Positions 12,025 to 22,404 of a stretch of 64,000 nt of DNA are shown here, one piece after another. Source of the DNA: Talaromyces rugulosus. Its lineage: Eukaryota; Ascomycota; Eurotiomycetes; Eurotiales; Trichocomaceae. The first letter of the stretch is position 1. Every line of letters begins with the position of its first letter. A program made the position numbers and the translations under genes. The notes beneath the pieces are model-generated. The model was not told where the DNA came from, did no database searches, and worked only from the letters and a program-made list of their open reading frames with translations. The stretch covers positions 4,092,001 to 4,156,000 of the forward strand of contig NC_049563.1 of NCBI RefSeq assembly GCF_013368755.1, read 5' to 3'.

Positions 12025-12223
12025 TAAAAAACACAAACTCGGACAGCTTTCCGGTCGTAAAGACCAAAGCTCAAGCGTCGGCGAACCTCCGATCGGCGAC
12101 TTGCCGCGTTGGCGAATGCGGGGAAAATAGGCCTAGTCCGAGCCTTCTCCAACAATAGCTTAATAAACCCAGCTGCTGATCCTTGTTTCTTCTCAACAAA
12201 CACATAATTGAAGTGGTATCACC

Positions 12224-13803
12224 ATGGCCGACGATCACAAGAAAAACCCAGTGCTGCCGCTGGACGAAACAATCTCGAGCCTTCCACCTCTTGTGCCGTC
12301 AACAAATCTAGCCGCAGAAATCCAGCAGTCCCCCCGCGACAAACTTCCTGTGCTTGTTGTTCTAGACGATGATCCGACAGGAACACAGACATGCCACGGC
12401 ATCAACGTCCTTACGGTGTGGGATGCTGCAACCCTTGAAGCCGAATTTCAGAGCGGAACGCGTGGCTTCTTCATACTCACCAATTCCAGAGCATTACCCA
12501 CGCCACAGGCACGAGATCTGATCCATGAAATCGGCACAGCTGTCAAGAATGCAGCCACGAAAACAAACAAGGCGTTTGAGTTTGTTCTTCGCGGGGACTC
12601 GACACTTCGTGGCCATTTCCCAGACGAGCCCGAGGTAACAGAAGAAGTCGCCGGTCAAGCAGATGCTTGGATCTTAGCCCCTTTCTTCAGACAAGGCGGT
12701 CGTTACACTATTAATAATGTCCACTATGTCCTGGAAGGAGGTAGTAAACTAGTCCCTGCGGCACAGACGCCATTTGCAAAGGACGCGACGTTTGGCTATA
12801 AGAATTCCAACCTTGTCGATTATGTGGTGGAGAAATCCAAGGGCAAGATTTCTGCCGATCGCGTCAAGTCGATCTCTCTGGAAGATATTCGGGTTGGAGG
12901 GCAAGATGCTGTTGCGAAAAAGCTCCTAGGGCTCGAAAAGGGATCTGTCGTTGTTCTCAATGCGGTGGTAGACACGGATATGGAGGTCGCCGTGCAAGGA
13001 CTACTCCAAGGTCTGTGTGAAGCTTTGTTAAATACGCAAGGAAAAAACTGACATGTTCTAGCCACGACGTCGGGCAAGAGATACCTGTACCGGACAGGCG
13101 CAGCCTTTGTATCGACAAGACTCGGTATCGAGCAAATCCCACCGCTATCTGCCACAGAACTGGGCCTGGACCGGTCACCAACCTCGCCCGGAGGTCTGAT
13201 TATCGCCGGATCTTACGTTCCAAAGACGACTGAACAGCTGGAATGTCTGATAGACGGCCGCGGCGACAAACTGAAACGAATAGTCCTCGACGTCGAGGAA
13301 TTGCTTGCCCACAAAGACGATCTCGAAACTGCCGTGTCGGCTGCCGTCAACCTTGCTGGCGAGCTAATCACCAAGGGAGAAGACGTTCTCATAATGACAA
13401 GTCGCAAACTAATCACCGGAGCGGATGAACTTTCGAGTTTGAATATTGGAACCGTCGTTGCTGCGGCGTTGGTCCTCTTCCTTCGCCTCTTGGTTCCTCG
13501 TCCGCGATATGTCATAGCTAAGGTATCTCTTCCATATCATCATTACATTATTATTCATCTTCTTTTACTAAATATCTTTAGGGCGGTATTACATCTTCCG
13601 ACGCAGCAACAAAGAGCCTGGCAATGCGTCGCGCTGAAATCCGGGGCCAAGCAGCCTCAGGAGTCCCGCTTTGGCGGTGTACTGAGCCGACCTCCAAGTT
13701 CAGTGGTATCACCTATGTCGTTTTTCCAGGGAATGTTGGAGAGAGACATACTCTATGGGACCTCGTGGCGAGCTGGGCAAAGCCTAGTTCTGGACATTCA
13801 TAA
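12224..13803 (+). CDS. Four-carbon acid sugar kinase family protein (DUF1537, OtnK-like)
   Basis: Predicted cytosolic ATP-dependent kinase of the four-carbon acid sugar kinase family (bacterial members phosphorylate 3-oxo-tetronates, threonate or erythronate). 489 residues from three exons (12224-13010, 13062-13522, 13582-13803). The N-terminal sugar-binding domain shows LVVLDDDPTGTQTCHG and FVLRGDSTLRGHFPDE; the C-terminal nucleotide-binding domain begins near LIIAGSYVPKTTEQL and contains the AKGGITSSDAATKSL loop and FPGNVGE. In bacteria such kinases sit beside a dehydrogenase, isomerase and aldolase; here none is adjacent, and the protein is a stand-alone kinase rather than one of the large aldolase fusions known in some fungi. 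It starts 200 bases after the regulator, same strand, and is convergent with scj1. Confidence 0.85.
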
Positions 13804-13962
13804 CAGGTTCGTCGGAGTATCCGATAATTGAGCAGGTATACTTTCTATAGATGGCTTGTAGTGGAGGTGTTTGTTTAACGGTGATATGATGAACGTTGAA
13901 TGAAAATTATATTCTAGCATAATCTCTAAGCTATAAATACATACGTCGAAAAAAAAATTACC

Positions 13963-15288
13963 TCAAAGCTCATCCTTGTAGTCCGTCTCTGGCGGCGCTG
14001 GACGACCAGAATCTTTAAGTAGGTCTACACCATTCTTTCGTCGCCATTTCTGCCACAGGGCATGAAAGTCTTTCTCCATGCCACTCTCCATCTCGTCTGG
14101 CAGGACAACAGTATACTCGACCAGCAAATCCCCATGATCTTCGCCATCATGCTGTTCGTGAAGATGACCATCGTGGTAGATGGGCATACCCTGTCCGCGC
14201 ACCGTCTCTACCGAAAGAGGCTGAACAACCTCGCCGCGCTTGCGGCTCAACTGCACAACATGGCCGTCGAGGTGCGTGATATTGCGCGTCCACTCGCCCA
14301 TCCAGGCCTCTCGGAGAGAAAGTACCTCTTTCCAGAACAGATCTTTACCCTTGCGCCGGAAAAACGTGCCGTCGGTGCGCTCTTCGTCGTCGGCGCCCAG
14401 GGCCGGTGCCTGCTCGTCCAGGATCACAATCAGGTCGCCCGCAACCCAATCGGGGCTCTCGTCGGCCTCGTTTTCGAATGTCAGTCGCGTTCCCTTGGAC
14501 ATGCCGGGCTCGATTGAGGCCGACTGCGAGGACGGTTTGCGCACGACGCGCTGGCCGTGGCAAACGGAGCAGGGTTTCTTGATCGATTTGCCTTTGCCGC
14601 CGCACTTGTCGCAGTGTGATTGCATTTGCTGGTACATTCCTGGCGCAATCATGTGTTTTTGGATGACTATGCCTCGTCCTCCGCACTTGTTGCACGTCTC
14701 GACCGTACCGTCTGCCGAACCAGATCCTTCACACGTCTCGCAAATGTGCTGCTTCTCAATATTAAACTCGACATCGCGCCCCACGTAGAAATCGCGCAGT
14801 GGTAGCTGAAGCTTGACTTCCATATCCGGGCCCTTGCGGTGCCCACCACCGTGTCCAGAATGCCCGCCGCCGCCAAAAAAGCGAGAAAACAGGTCGAATG
14901 GATCGCCGCCGCCTCCGCCGCCGCCACGCTTTTGCTGCTCTAGACCTTCGTGGCCATATTGGTCGTAGACTTTTCTCGTACTCGACGTGGATAGGATTTC
15001 GTATGCTTCGGCGAGATCGACGAATTTCTGCTTTGCGGATTCATCTCCTCTAAGAAGTGTCAAATCAGCTCCTGTCTTCTATCTTTTTTTTATTTCGATA
15101 AGGAAAAAAGGGACGTACGGATTCTTGTCCGGGTGGTATTTTTTGCTCAACGTCCGATACGCACGCTTGATGTCCCGGTCTGATGCCGACTTGTCCACCC
15201 CGAGGATCTTGTAGTAGTCCTCTGCGCACAGCACCAATGGGAGTAGCAGCAGGAAGGATACCACTGCTAGAAAATGAAAGGGAAGCAT
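13963..15288 (-). CDS. scj1: ER-lumenal DnaJ/Hsp40 co-chaperone (Scj1 type)
   Basis: J-domain co-chaperone that would stimulate the ER Hsp70 (Kar2/BiP) in protein folding and ER-associated degradation. 418 residues in two exons (15119-15288, 13963-15049). A hydrophobic signal peptide ([20 protein letters not shown]) is followed directly by the J-domain [20 protein letters not shown] with HPD in [10 protein letters not shown] Gly-rich linker ([20 protein letters not shown]) and the zinc-finger core with four CxxCxGxG-type repeats ([32 protein letters not shown]) follow, then the DnaJ C-terminal domain. The protein ends DYKDEL, a KDEL-type ER-retention signal, which fixes its location. The only intron falls just after HPDKNP. 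Confidence 0.93.
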
Positions 15289-16015
15289 GATGCTTCGTCC
15301 TCAAGAGTGAGGATGGTGATCGAATTGGGTTGTAGCAAAATGTTGACTTGTTGTTTTTTTGGTCCAAACGGTGTACGCAGCGTTTGTTGGCTATCTAATT
15401 AAATAGATAGTAGTAGTGTGTTTCCACCTTGGGATTTCATCCAATGAATGGACAATTAAGTGAGGGCCAAAGGAATGTCACGAAATGAAAAAAAGATATG
15501 TCGCCAAGTCAACAGCGAGTGGGAGCATCGCCCGCAGAGAAATGGCAAACCTGGCAAGTTTGAAGCCACGTGGAATACTGCCGCGAACCCGCGTTGAGAT
15601 CTAGACACTCGCTCGGACAAAGAGATTAGCTTAGGTGGCCCGCCCGGGAGGTCACGTGGTTTTTACGCCCTAACAGGCTAACTTGCGTACTAAATTGAGA
15701 TAATATCGACATGTTTTACTCTATAGATATCTTCTTTAATCGGTTTCCGGTCATAAAGGCTGCAATCCTATTACACCGCTAGAAAATACAAGCAATTCAG
15801 CTTCATGAAGGCTGTTGGGAGTTATCCAACCCCAACCTAACCCGCCCCTAACCATTGAGAGTTTAGGAACAGAATGAGTATTTGAAACTCCAACTAGATA
15901 ATTCGAAGGGAAAGAAATGCTTCTCCACATCGCATCGCCTGAACCCAGGACTTCTTCCAAGACAAACGGAGTTGGAACCGAGTTCTGGGACAGTCAGCTA
16001 GGCTAAGAACGGATC
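15289..16015. other. Intergenic, scj1 promoter and bZIP 3' region
   Basis: No independent gene. A 69-codon frame on the minus strand (15751-15960) lies downstream of the bZIP gene and is preceded by a GTAAGT at the bZIP end, so it could be a further bZIP exon, but no splice pair I tried joins that frame in phase. Confidence 0.4.
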
Positions 16016-17507
16016 TCAGAGACGTTCTGACTTACGTTTTATTAAACGTGCAACGCCCATAACCCCTTTCATAGACGATTCTCGATTCGATATAGCAGGG
16101 AATTTGATCATCTTCACATCTTTGGAGCGAAGAAACTCCTCCAAATCCTGCATATCAAACCATTCTCCTTCAAACTCCTTTTCAATGCCAGTATGTGAGG
16201 AAAAGCACGCTAGCGGATTTTTGATCATTGTACATGGCTCATGGTACTGGCTGGAATAAATAGTCATTTCTTGGTTCTCAGCCGTATTTTTGATCCGATG
16301 AGTGCCTGCTCCACCAAGGCTAAAAAATGGAAAATCTTCGAATCCTCTGAGCTGTCTCTTGCTCATTCTTGCGTGTAAGGCCGACTCGAAAAACGCAGCC
16401 AAACGGTCCCGAGTCACAATCTGTAGGAGGAAACGGAAGCGACGGTTGATATAATCGAAGTCGATGGCCGGGTCACTTAATGTGAGGTATCCCTGGTAAA
16501 TCACGGTCATATGCAGTTGCTCGATGAAAAGAGGCAACGGAATGACAGCTTCCCTTGACAACTCTAGTGGCCAGATTTCTCTAGGGATGCTTGGGCTCAG
16601 GATTTGTCGTGGCGCAATATCCCTCACTGGTTCAATCAATTTGTCATCATCGAACCTTTTGGTCTCTGGTGAGAAAGCAGGAGTTTCTAGTCTGGGTGTA
16701 TCGGATGGCTGTTCGGTTGTGGATTTGCCTTTTCGTAAGGAAGGCTGTCCGTCAGGGTTGTCCGGCGGGCCGTTGGGGATATTAACCAGGTTGAAAGAGG
16801 CTAGTATGAGGTCGTAAAGTTCGTCCACGAGGCTACGATCCCGGAACAAGTGCTTGGACAGTAAAAGCTTGCTATAGAGTGAGATCGCCGTGCAACCCAA
16901 GTCCTGAACCTTCGTCTCTAGTTGTTCGATTTTCTTTTCAAGAGATACAACCCTCTCATTTTGCCTGGATCGATAAACGCGCCGCGCCATTCTGACTTGT
17001 TTCCGACGTCTCTTAGTGGGTTATTAGTGATTTAGCACATTATTGTAAATTGTACGCTCTTACATCACGATTGTCACTAATCTCCCCGGGACTCAAAGCT
17101 AGAGCTGGGGCCTGCGGTATACCGGATTTTTTGGTGGTCCTAGGAGTCGTAATGCTTTCGCGTGCTTGTGTCTTGGTATGTGCGGTCTTGTTTTCCGGTC
17201 CATTGCATGCGATCGAGCGGATGATAGTGTGCTCATCGCGGGGATTGGTCAAAGGCAGCAATCCATGGTGTAATTCAATTGTATCAGACAGTGGCGTTCG
17301 CTTATCTGGGACATATGTTGGAACCATAGGATACGAAGCAGCCGCGAGAAGTGAAGTAATTCGTGATGTTGTCGAAACAGCACTCGGGGGATCTAACTGG
17401 TATGACAGAGGGAGTCCCTTATATATCTCACTCAATGGTATCAATGGCATCCCAATAAAGGATTGAGATTTTTCCGACTCGGGTAACAAATTTGATCTTT
17501 CAGCCAT
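16016..17507 (-). CDS. bZIP transcription factor with DUF3425 domain
   Basis: Predicted nuclear regulator, 479 residues in two exons (17064-17507 and 16016-17011), phase 0. Splicing creates a basic region, DNRDRRRKQVRMARRVYRSR, running into a leucine-zipper-like helix VVSLEKKIEQLETKVQDL. Neither exon alone shows the full motif, which supports the intron. The long C-terminal half (EQLHMTVIYQGYLTLSDPAID to the end) is the DUF3425 pattern found after bZIP regions in Aspergillus-type fungi. Start 17507 (MAERSNLL) is preferred; an in-frame ATG at 17588 would add 27 residues. The C-terminus is uncertain because a GTAAGT donor lies just before the stop. It stands at the downstream end of a same-strand set of tautomerase and hydrolase genes and could control it. 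Confidence 0.82.
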
Positions 17508-18210
17508 CGTGTAGTGAGGGTAGCTTTGCTTGAAGAAGCGAAAGGGGTAGGAAAACGGAGGGAATAAGACAGAACCCGAGATGGACAAAATATTTAAACG
17601 TTAGTTTTAGGATTGAGTGATAATGAGAACATATGATTGAGTGATAATGAGAACATATGGAGTGTGTTCTACTGAGCCCTGTAGAACCTCGGGCCTGGGG
17701 GATCACCAATCATAATGTTCTGTGCGGGGCCCCAGAGCTGCCCATACGAGCTGGGTTGGACTCCAGCGATTCATTCAGCAATGAACGCTACTACTGCTTA
17801 CTCTATCCTATTGCCCAGACTTCTAGTAGGGATTTACATCAATCATGATTGAAGATACCAATATAGTCTTTCGATTTGCAGTGTACTAAGAATGGGCGAT
17901 TGTTGGGGGTGACCCCGTACTATGGTTGCATCAAGTAATCGGCCGGCAGGCGCCAAAATCATGCAGGCAATATGCCAAACATGTCATCAATTCCTGCAAC
18001 AAGTTGAACCGGAACACAACTCATAACTCTCCTCCATATCAAGAAAGTAGGTATGATCACAGGAGGCTGACTTGACTAATAGAGAGGGCACCACTTGAAA
18101 CCTCAACCCAACCAAGAACAGTAGGCCAATACCAAGGACGGCGAGCTTACTCAAAACGGTACGGTACATCCTTCGGACACGATCGCATGAAAATGTTTCT
18201 CGCGCATCTT
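17508..18210. other. Intergenic between bZIP and tautomerase 1
   Basis: Holds the bZIP promoter and the 24-bp tandem repeat. A 75-codon minus-strand frame (17987-18214) with one hydrophobic stretch overlaps the end of the tautomerase gene; I cannot support it as a gene. Confidence 0.45.
17611..17658. repeat. Tandem 24-bp direct repeat, two copies
   Basis: Units 17611-17634 and 17635-17658 are identical and begin GATTGAGTGATAATGAG. They lie about 105-150 bases upstream of the preferred bZIP start, in its 5' leader or promoter. Confidence 0.85.
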
Positions 18211-18672
18211 TCAATCACCGAACAGCTCAAATCTAGCTGCTTGTTCTTTTGTAAGGAATAGGTTGATCCTTTCAACCCATTCTTTCAGGACTTCAGGAAA
18301 GTCCATCGGAGGAATCATATCATTGATTCTCCAGTTATCCCTCGGGTGCTCGTAGATGTTGTACTCCCACTTGATACCTTTGGCATCGAAGATAGGCTTC
18401 ACATTGGCGTTCACTTTTTGAATAAACTCTTGCCGGCGAGTCTCGGTTTCGATCTTGCTGGCCGCGTGGTCGAGATGGAAAAAGACGGCATTAGGAGGCG
18501 TTATGCCGCCGCTACAGAAATTGCCTTCACCATTCTCGTGGAAGAACACATTGACCCAGAATGTAGGAATGTTGTAGTTATCGGTGTACAGGGCTGTAAT
18601 CTTTTGGGCGAGATAGGCCTTATCCTCCTTGGAGATTGTGCCAGGGGCGAGCTCAAAGGTCCAACGAGGCAT
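18211..18672 (-). CDS. Tautomerase-superfamily protein, copy 1 (cis-CaaD / oxalocrotonate tautomerase-like)
   Basis: Single-exon, 153 residues. It begins MPRWTFELAPGTISK; removal of Met would expose Pro1, the catalytic base of the tautomerase superfamily. The length (~150) and VNVFFHENGEGNF and NIYEHPRDNWRIN blocks match the fused-monomer Tautomerase_3 / cis-3-chloroacrylic acid dehalogenase-like group rather than the 62-residue 4-oxalocrotonate tautomerases. The Tyr-Glu-x-Pro-Arg and following Arg are likely active-site residues by analogy. Known relatives tautomerise, hydrate or dehalogenate small unsaturated acids; the substrate here is unknown. A paralogue lies at 21141-21572, with an alpha/beta hydrolase between. 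Confidence 0.75.
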   Translation of the reverse strand: MPRWTFELAPGTISKEDKAYLAQKITALYTDNYNIPTFWVNVFFHENGEGNFCSGGITPPNAVFFHLDHAASKIETETRRQEFIQKVNANVKPIFDAKGIKWEYNIYEHPRDNWRINDMIPPMDFPEVLKEWVERINLFLTKEQAARFELFGD

Positions 18673-19207
18673 TGTTTATTTATGAAAAGTGCCGTAAGGA
18701 TTTAAATAGACAGTTGTAATCAATGAATATTTTAACCAGGTCGAGAGTCAAGGGGCAGGTACATTTTATACGCAGGTCTAAGCACTTGGCTGAAGTCTTT
18801 CCATGCCAATTTAATGAGAAATCAGAGCTGTCAGCCTCGGTGCTGTGGGTTTTCACAGTGCCTCACAGTTAGCCCGGAAGTGGCATATATGCCTCGGCAA
18901 TGAGATCACTCATCTTGCTCATTATTGTCCCGGAAAATTATTCGGAAACAAATACTTCCTTTCACCGTCATAAAGAATGGCGCTTTACATAACAATTTAA
19001 TGGAAATCAGCCACTGGTATTGTATGGGAATCAGAATGGTAATACCAACATCTTTGTTCTTAATTGTACGCGCAAAATATAGCTATTTGTCCTGGTAATC
19101 TCACAGAGAAAAGGTACAACCGTTTCGGAGGATCAACTCATGATTCTTAGGCTGCAGGGCTCCGAGACGCGGACTTTGGATGCGCTGTGACGATATCCTT
19201 GCCACTT
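18673..19207. other. Intergenic, promoter of tautomerase 1
   Basis: 535 bases with no supportable frame; presumed promoter of the minus-strand tautomerase and 3' region of the hydrolase. Confidence 0.5.
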
Positions 19208-20148
19208 TTAGAGATATTTGTCCAAAAAGGCGACCTGTGTTAAAACATTGCCCTCAAAGCTCTCGCCACGGTACACATCGAAGTGACCGCAATCTATCTT
19301 GAGCAACTGCTTTGGTTCGCCAGCCTCATTGAAGACAGCCACTTGCTGTCGAGGATCGATTAGGGTGTCTTTAAGACTAACAACCATCAACAATGGCTTT
19401 GGCGAGATTTGGGAAACGTAACTCTGTGGCTCCGATCGCATGATGTGGAACAAAGTTTGAAGGGTAGTTTTGTTTTCCCGGCGAGGTTCAAGGTTACGGA
19501 CGTCCGCATAATGATGAAAACACTCCTCACTTCCCATTATAGCCCCGTTTGCTGGATTCTGAGCCTCCTCCAGGGATTCTGGATAGATGGGAATGTAAGT
19601 AGGGTCTGAAGATGAAGTTTGACCTCTATTTGCATAAACTTTGGCAAGTAGGGCGTCAGGGGGGCGTGCTTTCTTTATCTTGCCAGAAATGAAAGGTACC
19701 TGACTGATAACCACCTTGATACGAGGATCAAGTGCACCTACAATTAGCGCGATTCCCCCGGAGAAGCTGGACCCCCAAAGTGCAATACGAGCGGGGTCGA
19801 CATCTAGGTGTGTTGAAATGTAATGGACAACACAGTGCGTATCTTGGACCTGCTCATAGTGGTTGGAATGATGGCGGGGCAGTCCCTCGCTTTCTCCCCA
19901 ATTTCTATGATCATAGAGAACAACAGCATACCCTGCCTTCTGAAACCTTTCAGCATAGGCAGGGAGGAAATGTTCCTTGATGCCTGATAACTGTTTCAAG
20001 AATAGTGTCAGCTTTAACATGACAGACGTGAAAGGTCGAAGCATACACCTGCAGATATTATCACCACTGGGGCCAGCGGCTGAGTCGGATAAAACAGGCC
20101 TCGAAGGACAGTCCCATCATGAGTTCGAATTTCCACGTTTTGTGCCAT
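19208..20148 (-). CDS. Alpha/beta hydrolase (polyketide transferase Af380-like / S15-like)
   Basis: 291 residues in two exons (20049-20148, 19208-19983). Exon 1 starts MAQNVEIRTHDGTVLRG, a beta-hairpin start typical of this hydrolase group, and splicing gives VVIISAGGIKEHFLPAYAERF. The nucleophile elbow is ALWGSSFSGG; candidates for the acid and His are in SLKDTLIDP and DCGHFDVYRGE. The DHRNWGESEGLPRHH segment (after the oxyanion-hole turn) is also characteristic. Fungal relatives include acyl/polyketide transferases of metabolite clusters and general esterases, so the reaction could be hydrolysis or acyl transfer. It sits between two tautomerase paralogues on the same strand, suggesting it acts on the same or a linked compound. 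No signal peptide. Confidence 0.78.
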
Positions 20149-21140
20149 ACTGAATGCTCTGCATAAGTAAGTCGTTGGTGTATCTCTGAGCGGAAACTAG
20201 GAATTCATATAGCTAATACTATGTCTAACCATTCTAATTACCTCGGTAAAATCGGCAAAGACGATACGCCATTATCATTTTGGCGACTACCTAAATGATC
20301 ACTCATCATTGGAACCCAGCCATGCCAACTTCGGCTGAAATTATCTTAACAATTATAATGAAGTTAATATTAGTCGGAAGGATTGGATGATCTCTGTAAT
20401 TTGCTGGTTCTATTTCGCAATGCAACTTGCTTGCATGTCAATTCATAATGAATTTCGGTGTTTTGGCAAGTAGGGCATCCCTCTGGATCGACAGTCACCA
20501 AGATGGAAATTTCTTCTTGCACCAAATGCCTAGTTTGTATTTATGAAAGCGTTCGAAATAGCCTCGAATGACGAATAACTCAGATCTCTCGGGTTTGAGT
20601 TTTATCAACGATTTTGTCTTCTTTATTTTCGTATTTGTTCATGCATTGATCACAGGACCAGATAATGTTGACGAGTCACCTGAGTCTTTGAAGGACGATG
20701 CCCCCTGAAAATCGGAGTTTCAGCTACTGTTGATTATTTTCTAGACTTTATTTGCTTTCAAGCTGTAAGCCTTCTTCGCCTTCGAGAGGCCTTGAAAATC
20801 AACCTCATTTTTTCCTATCAACTTTCCCATAGAGATTCCGAGGTTGTCATAGTGGACACCCATTTTAATCCCTCAAATTGAGCATAATATTCAAAAGAGA
20901 AATGACGAGCTACCATGGGGTCTACAGACTTAATTTTATACAACACGATGTTAAAATTATAAAGAGGACTTTTTATCACACAAGTCAAGTAAAAAGGACG
21001 AATATTCTGACTGAAGATATCTAATGTCGACACGGTGATTATCCTGGCTCTCCACAAACCCCGACTGCTCAATCAAATGCGACCACAATATGGACCTTCG
21101 TCTTGATGTGTCCCCTCGTTCAGTTGTTGCTTGTATTCAT
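20149..21140. other. Intergenic, hydrolase promoter
   Basis: About 990 bases. The minus-strand frame at 20818-21072 lacks recognisable motifs. I see nothing else. Confidence 0.45.
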
Positions 21141-21572
21141 TCACGCATCCTCATATGGGATCGGTGCATCCTTGGTGATCCACTCCTTCATAATTTCTGG
21201 GTGTTCGACGGGAGGTATCATGCCGTTGATTCTCCAGTTGTATCTAGGATGTTCGTAGATGTTGGACTCCCATTTGATTCCCTTGGGGTCAAAGATAGGA
21301 CTCACAATATCGTTTGCTTCGGAGATGAAGAGTTTCCGGGCTTCCTCATCCGGAAGCTTTCTAATAGCGTGATCGATGTGGAAGAAAATAGCACTGGGAG
21401 GGCACTTTCCCCCACTATAAAAATTGTTTTCGCCATTCTCGTGAAAGAAGACGTTAATGAAGAAGCTAGGGACGCCGCGGCGGATATATAGTTCTGTGAC
21501 TTTTTTCGCGATGGTGCCCTTTTCCTGTTTGGTGAGAGTATTAGGGGCTAACTCAAAGGTCCAACGAGGCAT
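21141..21572 (-). CDS. Tautomerase-superfamily protein, copy 2
   Basis: Single-exon, 143 residues, paralogue of 18211-18672. It starts MPRWTFELAPNTLTKQ and keeps the same blocks (NVFFHENGENNF, SGG, FFHIDHA, PIFDPKGIKWE, NIYEHPRYNWRINGMIPP). Pro1, the Tyr-Glu-His-Pro-Arg segment and the following Asn-Trp-Arg are all conserved, so both copies look catalytically competent. Copy 2 is shorter at the C-terminus and lacks the FLTKEQAARFELFGD tail of copy 1. Local duplication is the simplest origin; divergence is large enough that it is not recent. Related two-subunit tautomerases such as heterohexameric CaaD exist, so a hetero-oligomer is possible but unproven. Confidence 0.75.
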   Translation of the reverse strand: MPRWTFELAPNTLTKQEKGTIAKKVTELYIRRGVPSFFINVFFHENGENNFYSGGKCPPSAIFFHIDHAIRKLPDEEARKLFISEANDIVSPIFDPKGIKWESNIYEHPRYNWRINGMIPPVEHPEIMKEWITKDAPIPYEDA

Positions 21573-22404
21573 GCTAGAGGATACTTGAACGCGGATTTCC
21601 CAGGAATGGTGTTCAAAATGAAGGTTTAAAATAGCTGTGTTGAGATGGTAGAAGCTGAAATCATATCTTTAATATAGGTATTTCGAGCGACACAAGGAAC
21701 AACTCGTACGAAAGGTTAATTATGCGAAGCCTCGGCAGTATACAAATAATCTACAGTTGAGATGGGGATATCACAAATCATGGGTCCACTGCCGAATAAA
21801 TAAAATCCTATACCCGAACATCTTACATACCACTACTAATGACCCTCTACCATACTACCCCGCATTTTTCCTTTACTTTAACAGCTGAAAGTATACTTGA
21901 GTAGAAAATCAAATCCCAAATTTGGAATAAAGCGACACGTCCGAGAATATCTGCCGAGAAACCGACAACCTAGGCGTCGCCATAACCCGCAAGTATGTGA
22001 GACTGTTCGAGTAACCGTGAGACTTGAGACAAAAGACTATTTTTGGCGGCTCATTCCACGGGGGTTAAGCTAAGTTTATAGGTGTCATTTCATGGCACGC
22101 TATTTTGTTGCAGAAGGGTTTGGGTCAGTTCTTCATCCAGTGTATTCATTGCGTGCTAGATTGGTGTGCGTCCATCCGGATCTTGAAGATTGATGAAGTA
22201 ACGGGCACATAAAAGTAAAAAAATCTATGACTTGCAGCGAATCGCTGATGGTACGAAAGGAATACTCATCAATATTACCATGAACCTGATTTACATGCTG
22301 ATGAGCCCAGAGCAGACATCTCCAAGACTATAAACAGACGGACCATAGTGGATTCGATAGAAAATGGCTAGATATACTCATTGCGTACTCATCATTGCAC
22401 ATCC
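21573..22404. other. Intergenic, promoter of tautomerase 2
   Basis: About 830 AT-rich bases; no frame or repeat I can support. Confidence 0.5.

Noticed and set aside
13301..13831. Single long frame through the DUF1537 second exon to 13831
   Set aside because: Its downstream part ignores the 13523-13581 intron; only the spliced frame restores the GGITSSD motif and ends at 13803.
15751..15960. Possible extra C-terminal exon of the bZIP gene
   Set aside because: A GTAAGT donor lies near the bZIP stop, but the available acceptors enter different frames; joining gives no recognisable extension.
17987..18214. 75-codon frame with one hydrophobic segment
   Set aside because: Overlaps the end of tautomerase 1 and lacks support; likely a shadow frame.
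19497..19506. A further copy of CGGACGTCCG
   Set aside because: It lies inside the coding exon of the alpha/beta hydrolase, not in a promoter, and its bases are explained by the encoded protein. Treated as chance.
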